Counted from the stretch's first letter, positions 12,516-25,910 are shown. The stretch is 64,000 bases of DNA from Inia geoffrensis (GCA_036417435.1 CM070910.1:70278784-70342783); one strand, 5' to 3'. The notes: generated from the sequence alone by a model not told the origin. Translations and numbers: made by a program.

Positions 12516-13600
12516 TCTTCTTTAACTCTTTCATCCTCCTGCTGCCTCCCCATCTGGTCTCCTTTACCTCTCTCCTCATTTGTTCCTCCTTTACTTGATG
12601 CCCTTTTACCCACTTCTTTCTTTAGGCTCTCTACCCTTCATTATATTATAAGATATACAACTGACCTGCTTGGGGATCCAGGAATGACTGGACCATATAA
12701 TTACAGAGATAGCCACTTCTGATTTAAATATATGTCATCCATGCAGCCCTGTGCCCTTGATTAAGTTTACTATCTAATCATGATGTGTTCATTTACCTTA
12801 ATTTGATTAGACCATCGTGTGTGACCAAAATCCCTGGATCCTGAAATTACTCAAACTGATCACAAAAATGTACCATAATGTAGTGACTTGGAACATGTTT
12901 CCTTTTCAAGGGACAGTCATGTCACATGCAATGTTATCGAGTCAGGCAAATTAATTCCTCTAGGGAGAGGCAGTGCTGGAAAGGGGGCTGTGACCCAGCT
13001 TTCTTCCTCTCACAGGCCTGCTGGGTAATCCTGTCATGTACTCTGGTTTACCAGGGAGCATCTGTGGGTTTTTCTGGGATGTAGGTTTCAAACAAAATTA
13101 TGTAAAAAGTGTGTGTATGTGACAGAGAAAGAGAGACACAGACAGACAGACAGAGACAGAAAGAGAAAGGCAACAAGCATATCGTATAATATGAAAAAAT
13201 CTGACAAAATACAGACGACTCTACCTTTTTAAACTTATAATTGGTGCTTTCAAGTATTCAGTGTTTGTTAGGTGAGATCATACAATCCTTCTCAGGAGGA
13301 TTATTGACTGAGAGGGGTAGATGACGTGCCTCTGCAATGCTGGTCCCTCACACTGCTTTCCCTGAAATTCAGATGGGGGAGGGGTTGTGAGGGAGGCTAG
13401 GAGGAGAGAATGTTCACTACGGTGACCTTCATGAGGTAAGCGCTCAGGAAGCCTCCTCTGTGGGAAAATGTCTCCTACTCACATTTCAAACGGACATTCA
13501 TTTGGGTGAACAGACTCCTATTTTAATTTTTTACTACTTAAATTTGTGAACACCTTTCTTTCTTGAAGATGGCAGCCTCAATGATGCATTAGTTCAAACA
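12516..13600. other. No gene recognised
   Basis: Mixed unique-looking sequence. A purine-rich simple tract of GACA/GAGA type lies at about 13117-13170. No open frame with recognisable content. Confidence 0.4.
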
Positions 13601-13636
13601 GGCTTGCTTAGCTTTCATATATGCATGACATGGTTG

Positions 13637-13642
13637 GTGTGT

Positions 13643-13698
<56 letters not shown>
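13637..13698. repeat. (TG)n microsatellite
   Basis: About 30 near-uninterrupted TG units. The 67-aa frame across it (13604-13807) is a repeat artefact made of alternating Val and Cys. Confidence 0.95.
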
Positions 13699-13700
<2 letters not shown>

Positions 13701-13992
13701 TGTGTATCACAGAGCTCTTATCCTCTACTGGACAGAGAAAATTACAAAAAGTAAGGATGGGGGTGTTCTTCAAACGATTAAGAGATAAGTACCTCTTGGG
13801 TGGTTAATGCTATTACCGATTTGTATCTATACTAATTTCAGTTACAAGTCACAGCAACATTTATCCAAATCAATATACAAGGAATTATTTCAAAGTTTTC
13901 TGTATTTGATTGATGTTGTATCCATTCATTTCTTCATTTAGCAAATTTTCACCAATCGTCTATTACAGTACACCAAACACTATGTTGGTTCT

Positions 13993-16004
13993 TGGAAGAA
14001 TCAACATTGTGAAAATGACTCTACTACCCAAAGCAATCTACAGATTCAATGCAATCCCTATCAAACTACCACTGGCATTTTTCACAGAACTAGAACAAAA
14101 AATTTCACAATTTGTATGGAAACACAAAAGACCCCGAATAGCCAAAGCAATCTTGAGAATGAAAAACAGAGCTGGAGGAATCAGGCTCCCTGACTTCAGA
14201 CTATACTACAAAGCTACAGTAATCAAGATAGTATGGTACTGGCACAAAAACAGAAAGATAGATCAATGGGACAGGATAGAAAGCCCAGAGATAAACCCAC
14301 GCACATATGGTCACCTTATCTTTGATAAAGGAGGCAGGAATGTACAGTGGAGAAAGGACAGCCTCTTCAATAAGTGGTGCTGGGAAAACTGGACAGCTAC
14401 ATGTAAAAGTATGAGATTAGATCACTCCCTAACACCATACACAAAAATAAGCTCAAAATGGATTAAAGACCTAAATGTAAGGCCAGAAACTATCAAACTC
14501 TTAGAGGAAAACATAGGCAGAACACTCTATGACATAAATCACAGCAAGATCCTTTTTGACCCACCTCCTAGAGAAATGGAAATAAAAACAAAAATAAACA
14601 AATGGGACCTAATGAAACTTCAGAGCTTTTGCACAGCAAAGGAAACCATAAACAAGACCAAAAGACAACCCTCAGAATGGGAGAAAATATTTTCAAATTA
14701 AGCAACTGACAAAGGATTAATTTCCAAAATTTACAAGCAGCTCATGCAGCTCAGTAACTAAAAACCAAACAACCCAATCCAAAAATGGGCAGAAGACCTA
14801 AATAGACATTTCTCCAAAGAAGATATACAGAGTGCCAACAAACACATGAAAGAATGCTCAACATCATTTATCATTAGAGAAATGCAAATCAAAACTACAA
14901 TGAGATATCATCTCACACCAGTCGGAATGGCCATCATCAAAAAATCTGGAGACAATAAATGCTGGAGAGGGTGTGGAGAAAAGGGAACCCTCTTGCACTG
15001 TTGGTGGGAATGTGAATTGGTACAGCCACTATGGAGAACAGTATGGACGTTCCTTAAAAAACTACAAATAGGGCTTCCCTGGTGGCGCAGTGGTTGAGAG
15101 TCCACCTGCTGATGCAGGGGACACGGGTTCGTGCCCCGGTCCGGGAAGATCCCACATGCCGCAGAGCGGCTGGGCCCATGAGCCATGGCCACTGAGCCTG
15201 CGTGTCCGGAGCCTGTGCTCCGCAACGGGAGAGGCCACAACAGTGAGAGACCCTCATACTGCAAAAAAAAAACAAAAAAAACAAAAAAACAAAAAACTAC
15301 AAATAGAACTACCATATGACCCAGCAATCCCACTACTGGGCATATACCCTGAGAAAACCATAATTCAAAAAGAGTCATGTACCAAAATGTTCATTGCAGC
15401 TCTATTTACAATAGCCAGGACATGGAAGCAACCTAAGTGTCCATCAACAGATGAATGGATAAAGAAGATGTGGTACATATATACAATGGAATATTACTCA
15501 TCCATAAAAAGAAACGAAATTGAGCTATTTGTAATGAGGTAGATAGACCTAGAGTCTGTCATACAGAGTGAAGTAAGTCAGAAAGAGAAAGACAAATACC
15601 GTATGCTAACACATATATACGGAATTTAAGGGGAAAAAATGTCATGAAGAACCTAGTGGTGAAACAGGAATAAAGACACAGACCTACTAGAGAACGGACT
15701 TGAGGATAGGGGGAGGCGGAAGGGTGAGCTGTGACAAAGCGAGAGAGAGGCATGAACATATATACACTACCAAACGTAAGGTAGATAACTAGTGGGAAGC
15801 AACCGCATATCACAGGGTGATCAGCTCGGTGCTTTGTGACCGCCTGGAGGGGTGGGATAGGGAGGGTGGGAGGGAGGGAGACACAAGAGGGAAGAGTTAT
15901 GGGAAAATATGTATAACTGATTCACTTTGTTATAAAGCAGAAACTAACACACCACTGTAAAGCAATTATACCCCAATAAAGATGTTAAAAAAACAAAAAC
16001 AAAA
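13993..16004 (+). mobile_element. L1, 5'-truncated, carrying a SINE
   Basis: Sense L1 covering the C-terminal third of ORF2, the 3' UTR and an A-rich tail ('caataaagatgtt' then A/C-rich). ORF2 coding runs from about 13999 to a TAA at 15627-15629. It is interrupted by a stop near 14699, another near 14760 and the SINE at 15072-15290. A probable imperfect target duplication is 'tgttggttcttg' (13983-13994) versus 'tgttggttgcttg' (16012-16024). The 263-aa frame at 13910-14701 fuses flanking DNA to ORF2 and is not a gene. Confidence 0.93.
15072..15290 (+). repeat. CHR-type SINE inside L1 ORF2
   Basis: A complete tRNA-derived SINE. The head is 'ggcttccctggtggcgcag', the B-box-like 'gggttcgtgcc' lies near 15125, and the tail is (A)nC. 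It has a perfect 16-bp target duplication 'aaaaaactacaaatag' at 15056-15071 and 15291-15306. Insertion plus duplication adds 235 bp, which is not a multiple of three, so it shifts the ORF2 frame. Confidence 0.96.
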
Positions 16005-16439
16005 ACCTCTGTGTTGGTTGCTTGAATTGCAATCATGAAAAAGAAATCTCCCTGCCCTTCTAGAGTTCAGAGAACAGTGGAGAGAGTAATATAAAACAGG
16101 TAAATTGTACACAATTGTGGTACAGACAATTCTTCTCAGACAATTTGTAATATGGGATATCCATTAAGCCACACTGAACCACACAGAACAGGTGACAGAA
16201 AAGTCTTTTCAGGATCCTGAGAAGACTTCTCTGTTGACATGGACTGTCCAGTAAAAATCAACTGTCTTCAAAGTAGAACCCAATCCCTCTTCCCTCAGTG
16301 TCACCATTTAGGGAGGTCCGTCCCTTGGCATTAGCATTGGGTATGTGTGCTTAGCAGAATGAGAATCCGAGAAGTTGCCATTAAAGGCAATCAAGTCACT
16401 TGTTGTTCAGGAAAGGTTACTTTAAAGACCTCGATTTTT

Positions 16440-16760
16440 ATTGTGAAATATCATACATGCAAGATATGTATAGCTGATTTGGAGGTGGGGCCTCTAGGAT
16501 GTAATTAGATCATGAGGGTGGAGCCCTCATGAATGGGATTAGTGCCCTTAAAAGAAGAGACATGAAAGAGATGATCTTTCTCTCTGCCATATGGCAATAA
16601 ATGACTACATTCAAACCAAGAAGAAGGTTCTCATCAGGAACCAAATTTTCCAGCATTCTCCTCTCAGCCTCCAGCCCCACAACTGTGAGAAATAAATTTC
16701 TATTGGTTAACCCACCCATTTTTGTTATAGCAGCCCAAGCAGACTAAGACATATATATTT
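16440..16760 (+). repeat. MaLR/ERVL-type LTR fragment
   Basis: 'gaggtggggcctctaggatg', 'atgagggtggagccctcatg' and the end 'gcagcccaagcagactaaga' follow the layout of an ancient mammalian LTR of the MaLR group. The subfamily is not determined. The minus-strand frame at 16510-16719 lies wholly inside it. Confidence 0.65.
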
Positions 16761-16879
16761 TAAGAATAAAAATAAAATTCATCTACCACCAGCCAGCTTA
16801 AAAAAATAGAATATAACCAGTATCTTTGAATCCATATGTGTGTGCTCCCCTCTGAGATCCCCCTTCCTCCTCCAACCCT

Positions 16880-17258
16880 TGCTTGCCCAGAAGTAAACAA
16901 AACCCTGTATTTCTCATTACTCATTTGCTTGCTTTTCCAATAGTTTTACCACATATGTACATATCCCAACACAGTATGTTGTTTATTTTTTCTGATTTCG
17001 CACTTTGTATAAATGAATCACACAGTATGTTTCTATGCCTTTCTTTTACACTCAACATTTTGAGATTTAACCATAATAGCGTAGCAGTAGTTCATTTTGT
17101 TCATTGCTGTTTAGTATTTCGTTTGTGAATATAACACAATTTGTTTATCCATTTTACTGTTGATGGACATTTTGTGCTTTTATAAACAGTGCTGCATGGG
17201 ATTTCTGTATGTGGCTCCCAGTATGTGTCTGCAAGAGTTTCCCTAGGGCATGTGCTGT
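16880..17258 (-). repeat. Ancient L1, antisense, left part
   Basis: Diverged antisense L1: 'tgtataaatgaatcacacag' near 17007, then the antisense ORF2 stretch 'tttatccattttactgttga' near 17145. It appears to resume at about 17640 after an inserted element. Confidence 0.65.
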
Positions 17259-17640
17259 AAACATCATTAAGGCTGATCACATATATTCTGCTGCTGTTTC
17301 CCATCAAGGCTCATGTCAGGATTATATTTCACTGCCCACGTAATTTAGGTATGGCCATGTTGGGCTAATGAAATGTGAGCTGAAGTGATATGTGACATTT
17401 TGGGGCAGAAGGTTTGAGAAGCAATACAGGCAATGTTCTTTTCTCTCTTCTATAGTGCTGGAAGGGTTCCACATAGTAGCTGCTCCATCAGAACGAATCC
17501 CTGAGAAGGGGTGACAATGACATAGAGTCTGATCTCCAGTCAACCCATAATGACTATGTATCATGGGCCATGTATTGGGTCTGTTACCCAAAGCATCATC
17601 TAGCTCTCCGACTGATACAGAAATTGGTACGAGGAGTGGA
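17259..17640. repeat. Unclassified ancient repeat interrupting an L1
   Basis: It contains 'gggctaatgaaatgtgagct' near 17361 and ends 'ctccgactgatacag'. This vocabulary is typical of old mammalian LTR or DNA repeats, but I cannot name the family. Its placement between two halves of an antisense L1 suggests an insertion. Confidence 0.45.
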
Positions 17641-17890
17641 CCTGTCTAGTATGCATCTATTCAACTTCAATAAAATATGCCAGCTGCTTTCCAAAAAGAC
17701 TGAGCCAATTTTTATACTGCTTACCTAAAGTTGATGAGAGTGTCTGTTATTGCACAGCCTTGACAAAAATTGGTATTTTCCAACTATAATTTGAGCTGAT
17801 GGAACTTTAGGAGATGGTGTGTCATTATTTGAATTTTTCTTTTCCTGATGACTAGTGATATATTTTTGTATGTTTATTAGGCACTCAGCT
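17641..17890 (-). repeat. Ancient L1, antisense, right part
   Basis: 'ctgctttccaaaaagactga' and 'tgttattgcacagccttgac' align with antisense ORF2 text that continues the left part at 16880-17258. Highly diverged. Confidence 0.55.
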
Positions 17891-17989
17891 CTCCTTTTCT
17901 GTGAAATGCTTGTTTATAACTTACACCTATATTTCCATTGACTTATTTTCTGTATTTGTGTAGTGTTAGTCTTTTTCTTATTGATTCAT

Positions 17990-18238
17990 TTACGTTCCTT
18001 AAATCTTCCCTCTGTGCCTCTCTAACCCTTCTTCCTGTCTTATTTTTCTCCATAGCATTTATCACCATCTTATATACTATTTACTTGTTGATCTGTTTGT
18101 TGTCTTTCTCTCGCAAGCTAGGATGTAAGCTCCATGAGGTCAAGGATCCCCTGGACCTTTTTCACTGAAGAATCCCTAGTTCCTAGAGAAGTGTCCAGCA
18201 CATAGAGGGCATCAGGTAAATACTTGAAGAAATGAAAA
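17990..18238 (+). repeat. L2 3'-end fragment
   Basis: 'gatgtaagctccatgaggtc' (about 18122), then 'agtgtccagcacatagaggg' and a diverged 'aaatacttgaagaaatgaa' give the standard sense L2 terminus. Confidence 0.75.
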
Positions 18239-18479
18239 AACAGTCACGTGAGTTGGCAACAGTACCTAAACACTGAGTATCTGAACACTGAGTTTCTGAA
18301 CACAGCCAGTTTTCCCCACGTAGGCAGGTTTTTTCCTGATACCTGTAGACCCTTGAGCTTGATGGATTTCTGGTCTGATGGGGACTGGATTTTAAGTCCA
18401 AGTCTGAATCCAAAAATTTGAGAACCAGAAACACTGATGTCTAAGGGCAGGAGAAGACAGATGTCTCATCTCAAGCAGA

Positions 18480-20700
18480 GAGAGCAAATCCACCCTTGCT
18501 CCACATTTTTGTTCTATTCAGGCCCTCAATGGATTGTTTGATGCCCACCCACATTAATGAAGGCAATCTTCTTCACTCAGTCTACGGATTCAAATCCTAA
18601 CTTCTACTGGAGATGCCTTCACAGACAAACCCAGAAATGATTTTACCAGCTATCTGAGCATCCTGTATACCAGTCAAGTTGTCACATAACACGAATCGTC
18701 ACAAGTCTACCCCTTGTCAACTTGGCACCCGTACACAATTTCTTAATCTCCAAATAAAGACAATAATCATAATTCCACCTAACATGAAACAGCTATCCTG
18801 TGTAACACCAAAAGCGCATTATCCCTTCCCAAGAAAAGAAGATAAAGTCCTCGAGTGATATTTATTCTTCTCCTGATACCCTATCACTTAAATACTATGA
18901 TGTGAAATTTACAATATTTAAATACTGATACAAAGTCAATACATTTCATGTTGCATAAGAAGGAAATAAGAGAGGGAAGAAGACAAAGATATTTGCTTGA
19001 TATATGTATATATGCCCACAAATATATTCATAGCGAAATAAGGAAGAAATTCACATGACAATTACAGTCCTTGTTTCTGTAACTGGTCATGAGGTCATAG
19101 CTGGTGTTTTCAACTACCTTCTGCTGCTACACATTCTGTATTTCCTTTGCCTTCAGCAGGCACCTCAACTAGTTGTGGTTCTTCACCTGGCAGATGGTGG
19201 CCCATGGTCAACCACTCAGTCTCTACTATGGCCCAAGAGCCTCACTAGCATCACAGATAGGGAGTCCATCTATGCAGTTATGTGTTACCAAAGCCATTCA
19301 GGAAACAGACTACACACTTGGATCTAATTCTTAAGTTCACACGGAGAATTTTCATATAAAACAACACTCTAGATTTTTCCTGTTAAAGAATAAAATGAAC
19401 ATAAAATCACCTCCTACGGGTTTTTTTTTTTTTTTTTTTAGCAAACTATCTTCATGACAGGCAAGTTTACAGAAGTTTTTCTTTTCGTTAGCTACTTCCT
19501 TACCCAGAGATCAATAATTAAGCCTATGAATGGCAGGTTTCTCTTCAGACTCTGTCCTGCTCACTCAGCTGCCATAATAATAGTCCACATTTGATGAAGT
19601 TCTCCTAAAGGAGTTAGGTTAAACATTACACAGTTTTAAATCTAGAGTGCCCAGGACATTTGTTGAGACCCCTATTACAGCCTCTGAGCACAGCCTTTCT
19701 GGCACAGAGCACACATTCGGGTAGCTGTGGCTCTGCATGTGGCTGTAAAACAAAGAGCCACAACCTTGAGGGATCAAACATGATCCAATGATAAAGCTAC
19801 TACCTTTATCATTCCTAATGTCAGGGAGAGAGGGCTCTTCTCATCCTTTGAATAACCACTGGGGTCTACGATGTGAGTCAGACTAACAAGGCACTGAGAG
19901 ACTCTGAGGGATTCCTCTCCATACCGCTGCCCTGCCCTAGCCTTCAGTAGCTGCTGCCTTGCAGGAGGGGAAGGCCTCATGTAGCTGGCTCTCATCTCTC
20001 CCATCATGACTCCAACCTTGGTTACTTGGCATACTTGGTGAAGGTCCGTGGTGGGCTGATGAAGGCTGCTCTGTGGCTACAGCTTGTAATCCTTCACTGC
20101 AGCCCACATGCAGACATGAAGTTTGTTAAAAATTTGGCTAGTTTCTCCTTCACCTCCTACTGCTGTTGTGCTAGAGAAGGTCTCTTCTCCCCCAGGAAGG
20201 GCTCATCACTTATTAGGGTTTAGTTCATTTGGGTTTCTTTGAGTCCTTAGATCACTGAGGTTTTCTTTTTTAACTATGATTATATAGTTAATATTGCTTC
20301 TCATTGTGAAGGTGGGAGTTCCCATCACCAGTGACTTTCTAACTAGAAACAGGAGGTCTGTAATAGATATAGGGACAAATAAAACCTATAAATATGCCAA
20401 GCAAATGTTATTCTTTCCCTATAAATATTTTTAAATGAGAAAAATCAAACACCAAAACTTTTTAGGTGCTTGGAAAAGCAAAGATGAGAATCAACAGCAT
20501 TTAAGCTCTCAACTGTTGCATATGCTCTGAAAAGTTCTAATTAACTGCCAACTGAGATAGTAATATATTCATTAAATTTTATTTCTAATTGAAAAGATGA
20601 AAATATTCATTAAAATACAGTGTAATTTTAATTCTTTAGAAACAGATAGGATGTAAATATCAAGTATAATTTTCATTAAATTTATGAAGCGAGAAAGCAT
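18480..20700. other. No gene; part resembles an unnamed ancient repeat
   Basis: Text at about 18520-19330 has the feel of an old mammalian interspersed repeat (for example 'ccagtcaagttgtcacataa' near 18671), but I cannot assign a family. A run of about 21 T lies at 19419-19439. The open frames in this stretch show no domain. Confidence 0.35.
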
Positions 20701-21094
20701 CTACATCCTGCTACATATGACTGTAACTTAAATTTTGTTTGGTTACAGAAAAAGAAGTAATCCTTCTTAATAGTGTCTTAATAATTTCCCTATAGTAATT
20801 GTTTTTCCTAATAGAGTCCAGGTTATTTTGAGCTCTTCTGTGTTTTCCTCTCTCACCCATTTCTATATACATAATAAGAGCAAGGGCAAGGCAAAACACT
20901 AAAGAAACCCTAAAGTTCATGTCTTAATTTTGGTCTATGGTACTCTTGTTATTCCAACAGAAATCAAATAGAAACTTACATGTATAATATCAAATAATAT
21001 AATGTAATAGATAATATAAATATATGTGTAATATATAACAATGCAATGAATAATATAAACTAAGGGAAAATTACAGAAATGGAAGAGATTTCAA

Positions 21095-21185
21095 AAATCT
21101 TCTGGTCCAAAAAAAATTAATTTACAGAAGGAATTGAGACTTTAAGAGGAAAAGAGATATGTCTAAAGCCACACAGCTGGTTGGT
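21095..21185 (+). repeat. Probable MIR fragment
   Basis: Diverged 'tttacagaaggaattgagac' followed by 'aaagccacacagctggt' keeps the order of the MIR 3' half. Confidence 0.5.
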
Positions 21186-21342
21186 ACCTATGAGTGAACT
21201 TATTGGGTCATAAGGTAACTATACATTTAACTTTAATAGATGCTGCCAAATTGTTTTCCAAAGTGACTGAACCAGTTTACCAGTTTACCAGCAGTATGAG
21301 AGTTCCAGTTATTCCACATCCTCAGCAGCACTAGACATTGTC
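21186..21342 (-). repeat. Older L1, antisense, left part
   Basis: 'cttattgggtcataaggtaa' and 'ttgttttccaaagtgactga' are antisense ORF2 text of an old L1. The element resumes at 23257 after a younger L1 insertion. Confidence 0.75.
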
Positions 21343-23244
21343 AAAGAAATTAAAGATGACACAAATAGATGGAGAGATATACCATGTTCTTGGATTGGAA
21401 GAATCAACATTGTGAAAATGACTCTACTACCCAAAGCAATCTACAGATTCAATGCAATCCCTATCAAACTACCCCTGGCATTTTTCACAGAACTAGAACA
21501 AAAAATTTCACAATTTGTATGGAAACACAAAAGACCCCGAATAGCCAAAGCAATCTTGAGAACAAAAAACGGAGCTGGAGGAATCAGGCTCCCTGACTTC
21601 AGACAATACTACCAAGCTACAGTAATCAAGACAGTATGGTACTGGCACAAAAAAAGAAAGATAGATCAATGGGACAGGATAGAAAGCCCAGAGATAAACC
21701 CACGCACATATGGTCACCTTATCTTTGATAAAGGAGGCAGGAATGTACAGTGGAGAAAGGACAGCCTCTTCAATAAGTGGTGCTGGGAAAACTGGACAGC
21801 TACATGTAAAAGTATGAGATTAGATCACTCCCTAACAGCATACACAAAAATAAGCTCAAAATGGATTTAAGACCTAAATGTAAGGCCAGAAACTATCAAA
21901 CTCTTAGAGGAAAACATAGGCAGAACACTCTATGACATAAATCACAGCAAGATCCTTTTTGACCCACCTCCTAGAGAAATGGAAATAAAAACAAAAATAA
22001 ACAAATGGGACCTAATGAAACTTCAAAGCTTTTCCACAGCAAAGGAAACCATAAACAAGACCAGAAGACAACCCTCAGAGTGGGAGAAAATATTTGCAAA
22101 TGAACCAACTGACAAAGGATTAATTTCCAAAATTTACAAGCAGCTCATGCAGCTCAATAACAAAAAACCAAACAACCCAATCCAAAAATGGGCAGAAGAC
22201 CTAAATAGACATTTCTCCAAAGAAGATATACAGCATGTCAACAAACACATGAAAGAATGCTCAACATCATTAATCATTAGAGAAATGCAAATCAAAACTA
22301 CAATGAGATATCATCTCACACCAGTCAGAATGGCCATCATCAAAAAATCTAGAAACAATAAATGCTGGAGAGGGTGTGGAGAAAAGGGAACCCTCTTGCA
22401 CTGTTGGTGGGAATGTGAATTGGTACAGCCACTATGGAAAACAGTACGGAGGTTCCTTAAAAAACTACAAATAGAACCGCCATATGACCCAGCAATCCCA
22501 CTACTGGGCATATACCCTGAGAAAACCATAATTCAAAAAGAGTCATGTACCAAAATGTTCATTGCAGCTCTATTTACAATAGACCGGAGATGGAAAACAA
22601 CCTAAGTGCCCATCATCGGTTGAATGGATACAGAAGATGTGGCACATATATACAATGGAATATTACTCAGCCATAAAAAGAAACGAAGTTGAGCTATTTG
22701 TAATGAGGTGGATAGACCTGGAGTCTGTCATACAGAGTGAAGTAAGTCAGAAAGAGAAAGACAAATACCGTATGCTAACACATATATATGGCATTTAAGA
22801 AAAAAAAATGTCATGAAAAACCTAGGGTAAGACAGGAATAAAGACACAGACCTACTAGAGAACGGACTTGAGGATATGGGGAGGCGGAAGGGTGAGCTGT
22901 GACAAAGCGAGAGAGAGGCATGAACATATATACACTACCAAACGTCAGGTAGATAGCTAGTGGGAAGCAGCCGCATAGCACAGGGAGATCAGCTCGGTGC
23001 TTTGTGACCGCCTGGAGGGGTGGGATAGGGAGGGTGGGAGGGAGGGAGGCGCAAGAGGCAAGAGATATGGGAACATATGTATATTTATAACTGATTCACT
23101 TTGTCATAAAGCAGAAACTAACACACCATTGTAAAGCAAATATATCCCAATAAAGGATGTTAAAAAAATAAAATAAAAAAATAATAAATATATAGCTATA
23201 ACCTACAAAAAAAAACCCAAATGAAAACAAAAAAAGAAAAAAAA
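21343..23244 (+). mobile_element. L1, 5'-truncated, inside an older L1
   Basis: Sense L1 starting at 'aaagaaattaaagatgac' in ORF2 and ending after the 3' UTR ('aataaaggatgtt') with a long A-rich tail. It is very similar to the copies at 13993 and 43730. ORF2 is broken by a stop at 21868-21870 and by frame loss near 22605, and its terminal TAA lies at 22796-22798. A possible degenerate target duplication is 'actagacattgtc' (21330-21342) versus 'actagctctgtc' (23245-23256). Large open pieces remain (21412-21870, 21979-22605). Confidence 0.93.
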
Positions 23245-23256
23245 ACTAGCTCTGTC

Positions 23257-24670
23257 AGTGGGTATAAGGTGATATCTCATTGTGGTTTTAACTTGAATCT
23301 GTCTGATGACGAACCATTTTGAGCTGTTTCATGTGCTTATTGGCTGTATCTTTTGTGAAGTGCCTGTTCACATCTTGTGCCTATTTTTTTTATTGGTACT
23401 TTGTCTTTTTCTTATTAGTTTTAAAAAGTTCTTCACATATTCTGTATATAAGACCTTTGTATTATAAATAACTTCGGGTCTATGGATTTCCTGTTCACAT
23501 GTTCAGTAATTTATCTGAGGTCACACAGGTAGTCTTCAGTTAAAGAAGTTCTTAATTTTAATGAAGTCCAATAGTTGTTACTTTGCTTTATCACTCTTGT
23601 GATGACTACCTCTTGGTCTTCTGGAAGAATCATGGCTGACCAGAAAGTCGTGAAAATAGTTTCTTATACTAGAGCTTAATTTATTTTTATCTTGCAATAA
23701 GATGCTTAAGGTTCTATGATCCACTTCAAATTAATTTTTATGTATCGTTTGATATAGGAGTCAAAGGTTCTGTTTTTTCCCCATGTTTCTAATTGCTCCA
23801 GCACTATTCATTAAAAAGATCATCTTTTCTCCTCACCTAATAGAAGTGATACCATTCGGTAAACCAAATGGTCATATATGTATGTTTCTATTTCTAGCAT
23901 CTCTGCTTTATTGTTCTGTTTGTCTAGCTTTGCACCAATGCCAAGATGGCTTAACTACTACAGTATTACAACTACACTGTAAGTCAAGATCTGGTGGAAG
24001 AAGACCTCCAGATTTATTCAAGACTGTCTTGGCTACCTGTGGCTTTTGCATCGTCACATACAGTTTGGAATCATGTCTGCCAGTTTTCACCCCCAAAGAA
24101 GCTACTGTGATTTTGACTGAGGCTACATTGAGTCCACAGATAAATCTGAGAAGAATCAACAGCCATATTGAATCTTCCAATACATTAATATATAATATCT
24201 CTCCATTTATACATCTCCATTTAGGTCTTCCTTAATTTCTTCATTGCTATTTTAATGATAGATGTTTCACACATGTTTCATTAAGTTAATTCCTAGGTAT
24301 TCAAAGTTTTTGATGTTTTTATAAATGCTATTGTTTTTAAATTTTATTGTTCCAACCCTTGGGTGCTAACTATACAGAAACACAATTGATTTTTCCATAT
24401 TGACCTTGTATTTGGCAACACTGCTAAATCCACTTATTATTTACAATAGTTTATAGATTCTTTTGGATTCTTCATGAAGCAATCACATTATCTAAGCATA
24501 AAAAGTTTTACTTCTTCCTTTTGAATCCACATGCCTCCGGTTTCCCTTGCATTATTTCCCTAGTAGTTCCTCTAGTACAAGAATAGAAGTGCTGATAGGG
24601 AACATCCTTGTCTTGTTGTCAGTTTCAGGGGAAAGCTTTCGTATTTTAACACTGAGTATGGTAACAGCTG
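23257..24670 (-). repeat. Older L1, antisense, right part
   Basis: It continues the element at 21186-21342: 'gatatctcattgtggtttta' (about 23270), 'ttaattttaatgaagtccaa' (about 23552), 'gtctttcaccc'-type diverged text, and 'catccttgtcttgttg' near 24603. It covers much of antisense ORF2. The 150-aa plus-strand frame at 23783-24235 is antisense to the relic. Confidence 0.8.
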
Positions 24671-25590
24671 CCCCTCTGAGACCCTCTTAGTCAAAGCCAG
24701 AACCTCAGTGAAAGAGGAAATGAAGAAAATTATTTTCACCAGCACAAAGAGGTGACAAAAGAGCCTGCATCCTGGCTAGGATTCTGGGTAGAATGTAAGA
24801 AATTACAGCACCCACCTGCCTGCACTCATATAAGGTATGGTTTGAGCTTAAACTACCTATATGGTGTAAAAGCCTCTCAAATACAAATTACCCTAAAAGT
24901 TAGTCGCTGAGACATTTAGCATTATCAAATGCAAAACCTATATGGAGGGATGCATCTCTGGCCCATGGGGCAAAAGATTTCTATAGATAAAGGCCTACTG
25001 AGGGTGTGCTCACAATATGAAACAACAAAGCACAGGAGAAAAAAACATCCAACATGATCATGAGCTTTTAGACAGAAAGAATAGGACATTTTGATCTTCA
25101 AGAATGGCAGATAAAACAATCTGTTAGACACTAAAAAATAAGTATGTTAAAATTAATATAAATTTGATTAAATCCACTCAATATGTGTAACAAGGATAGA
25201 AAAGGGGGGAAAAACACTAAATTTCTCATCTTACCACAGCAATGAGTCAATAAATACTTTTTTGTTCCTGAAATTAATAGTTAGAGAAGATTAATTTTAA
25301 CTGAAGCCCCAGAGCTGCAGCTTTCCCCAGCATCCCATGCATCCTTGCTACAACATCATGGACCTATCCTCTTGAGAACTGCTGTCATCCAGGAAGAGAG
25401 CTGAAACTTTATCAGCTTGGACACAATATTGTCTCAGTAGTCCATTTTTAAAAGAACCAGTACATGCATCTTAAAAATTTTACAATCTTCTATTTAAATG
25501 GCTTTTCAAAGGTTATATTCATATCCATAGAGAACATTAAAAAGCATTCACCAACATGGAAATATTTCAACAACATGATGTTGCATATAA
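24671..25590. other. No gene recognised
   Basis: AT-rich, unique-looking sequence with no supported feature. Confidence 0.4.
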
Positions 25591-25599
25591 AGAGCAGAT

Positions 25600-25850
25600 G
25601 GCCTAGCAGTATGTATAATATAAACCTGCCGATATAAAATTATCTTCCTATGGATCCAAAAAGCCATATGGTGGTACTCACAAAGAGAGGTCTGGAAGAA
25701 TGTTTACCAAAACATTGATTGTGGTTATTTCAGGGTAGTAAGATTTCCAGAGATTTTTGCTTTCATTTTTTTAGACCTTTTTAGTTTATTCGAACTTTTA
25801 CAAGCAGAAAAATTAAATAAGGAACTACATGAAGGTCTAACTTAAAATTT
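25600..25850 (+). repeat. Probable ancient L1 3' UTR
   Basis: 'gaatgtttaccaaaacattg' followed by 'tgtggttatttcagggtagt' and a T-rich then A-rich end resembles the 3' UTR of old mammalian L1 subfamilies. Diverged and not certain. Confidence 0.5.
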
Positions 25851-25910
25851 GTTTTTAACTATTAGATTTGGAATTGGGACTGGCTTTTTCTTTAAAAGAG
25901 TAATTGGTGG

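Noticed and set aside
13604..13807. Cys/Val-rich small protein
   Set aside because: It is translation of a TG microsatellite.
13910..14701. 263-codon open frame as a gene
   Set aside because: From about 13993 onward it is L1 ORF2 and the first part is flanking DNA. The same text occurs at 21412 and 43800.
15072..15290. tRNA gene, because of A- and B-box-like motifs
   Set aside because: The motifs belong to the tRNA-derived head of a SINE with poly-A and target duplication. No cloverleaf is preserved.
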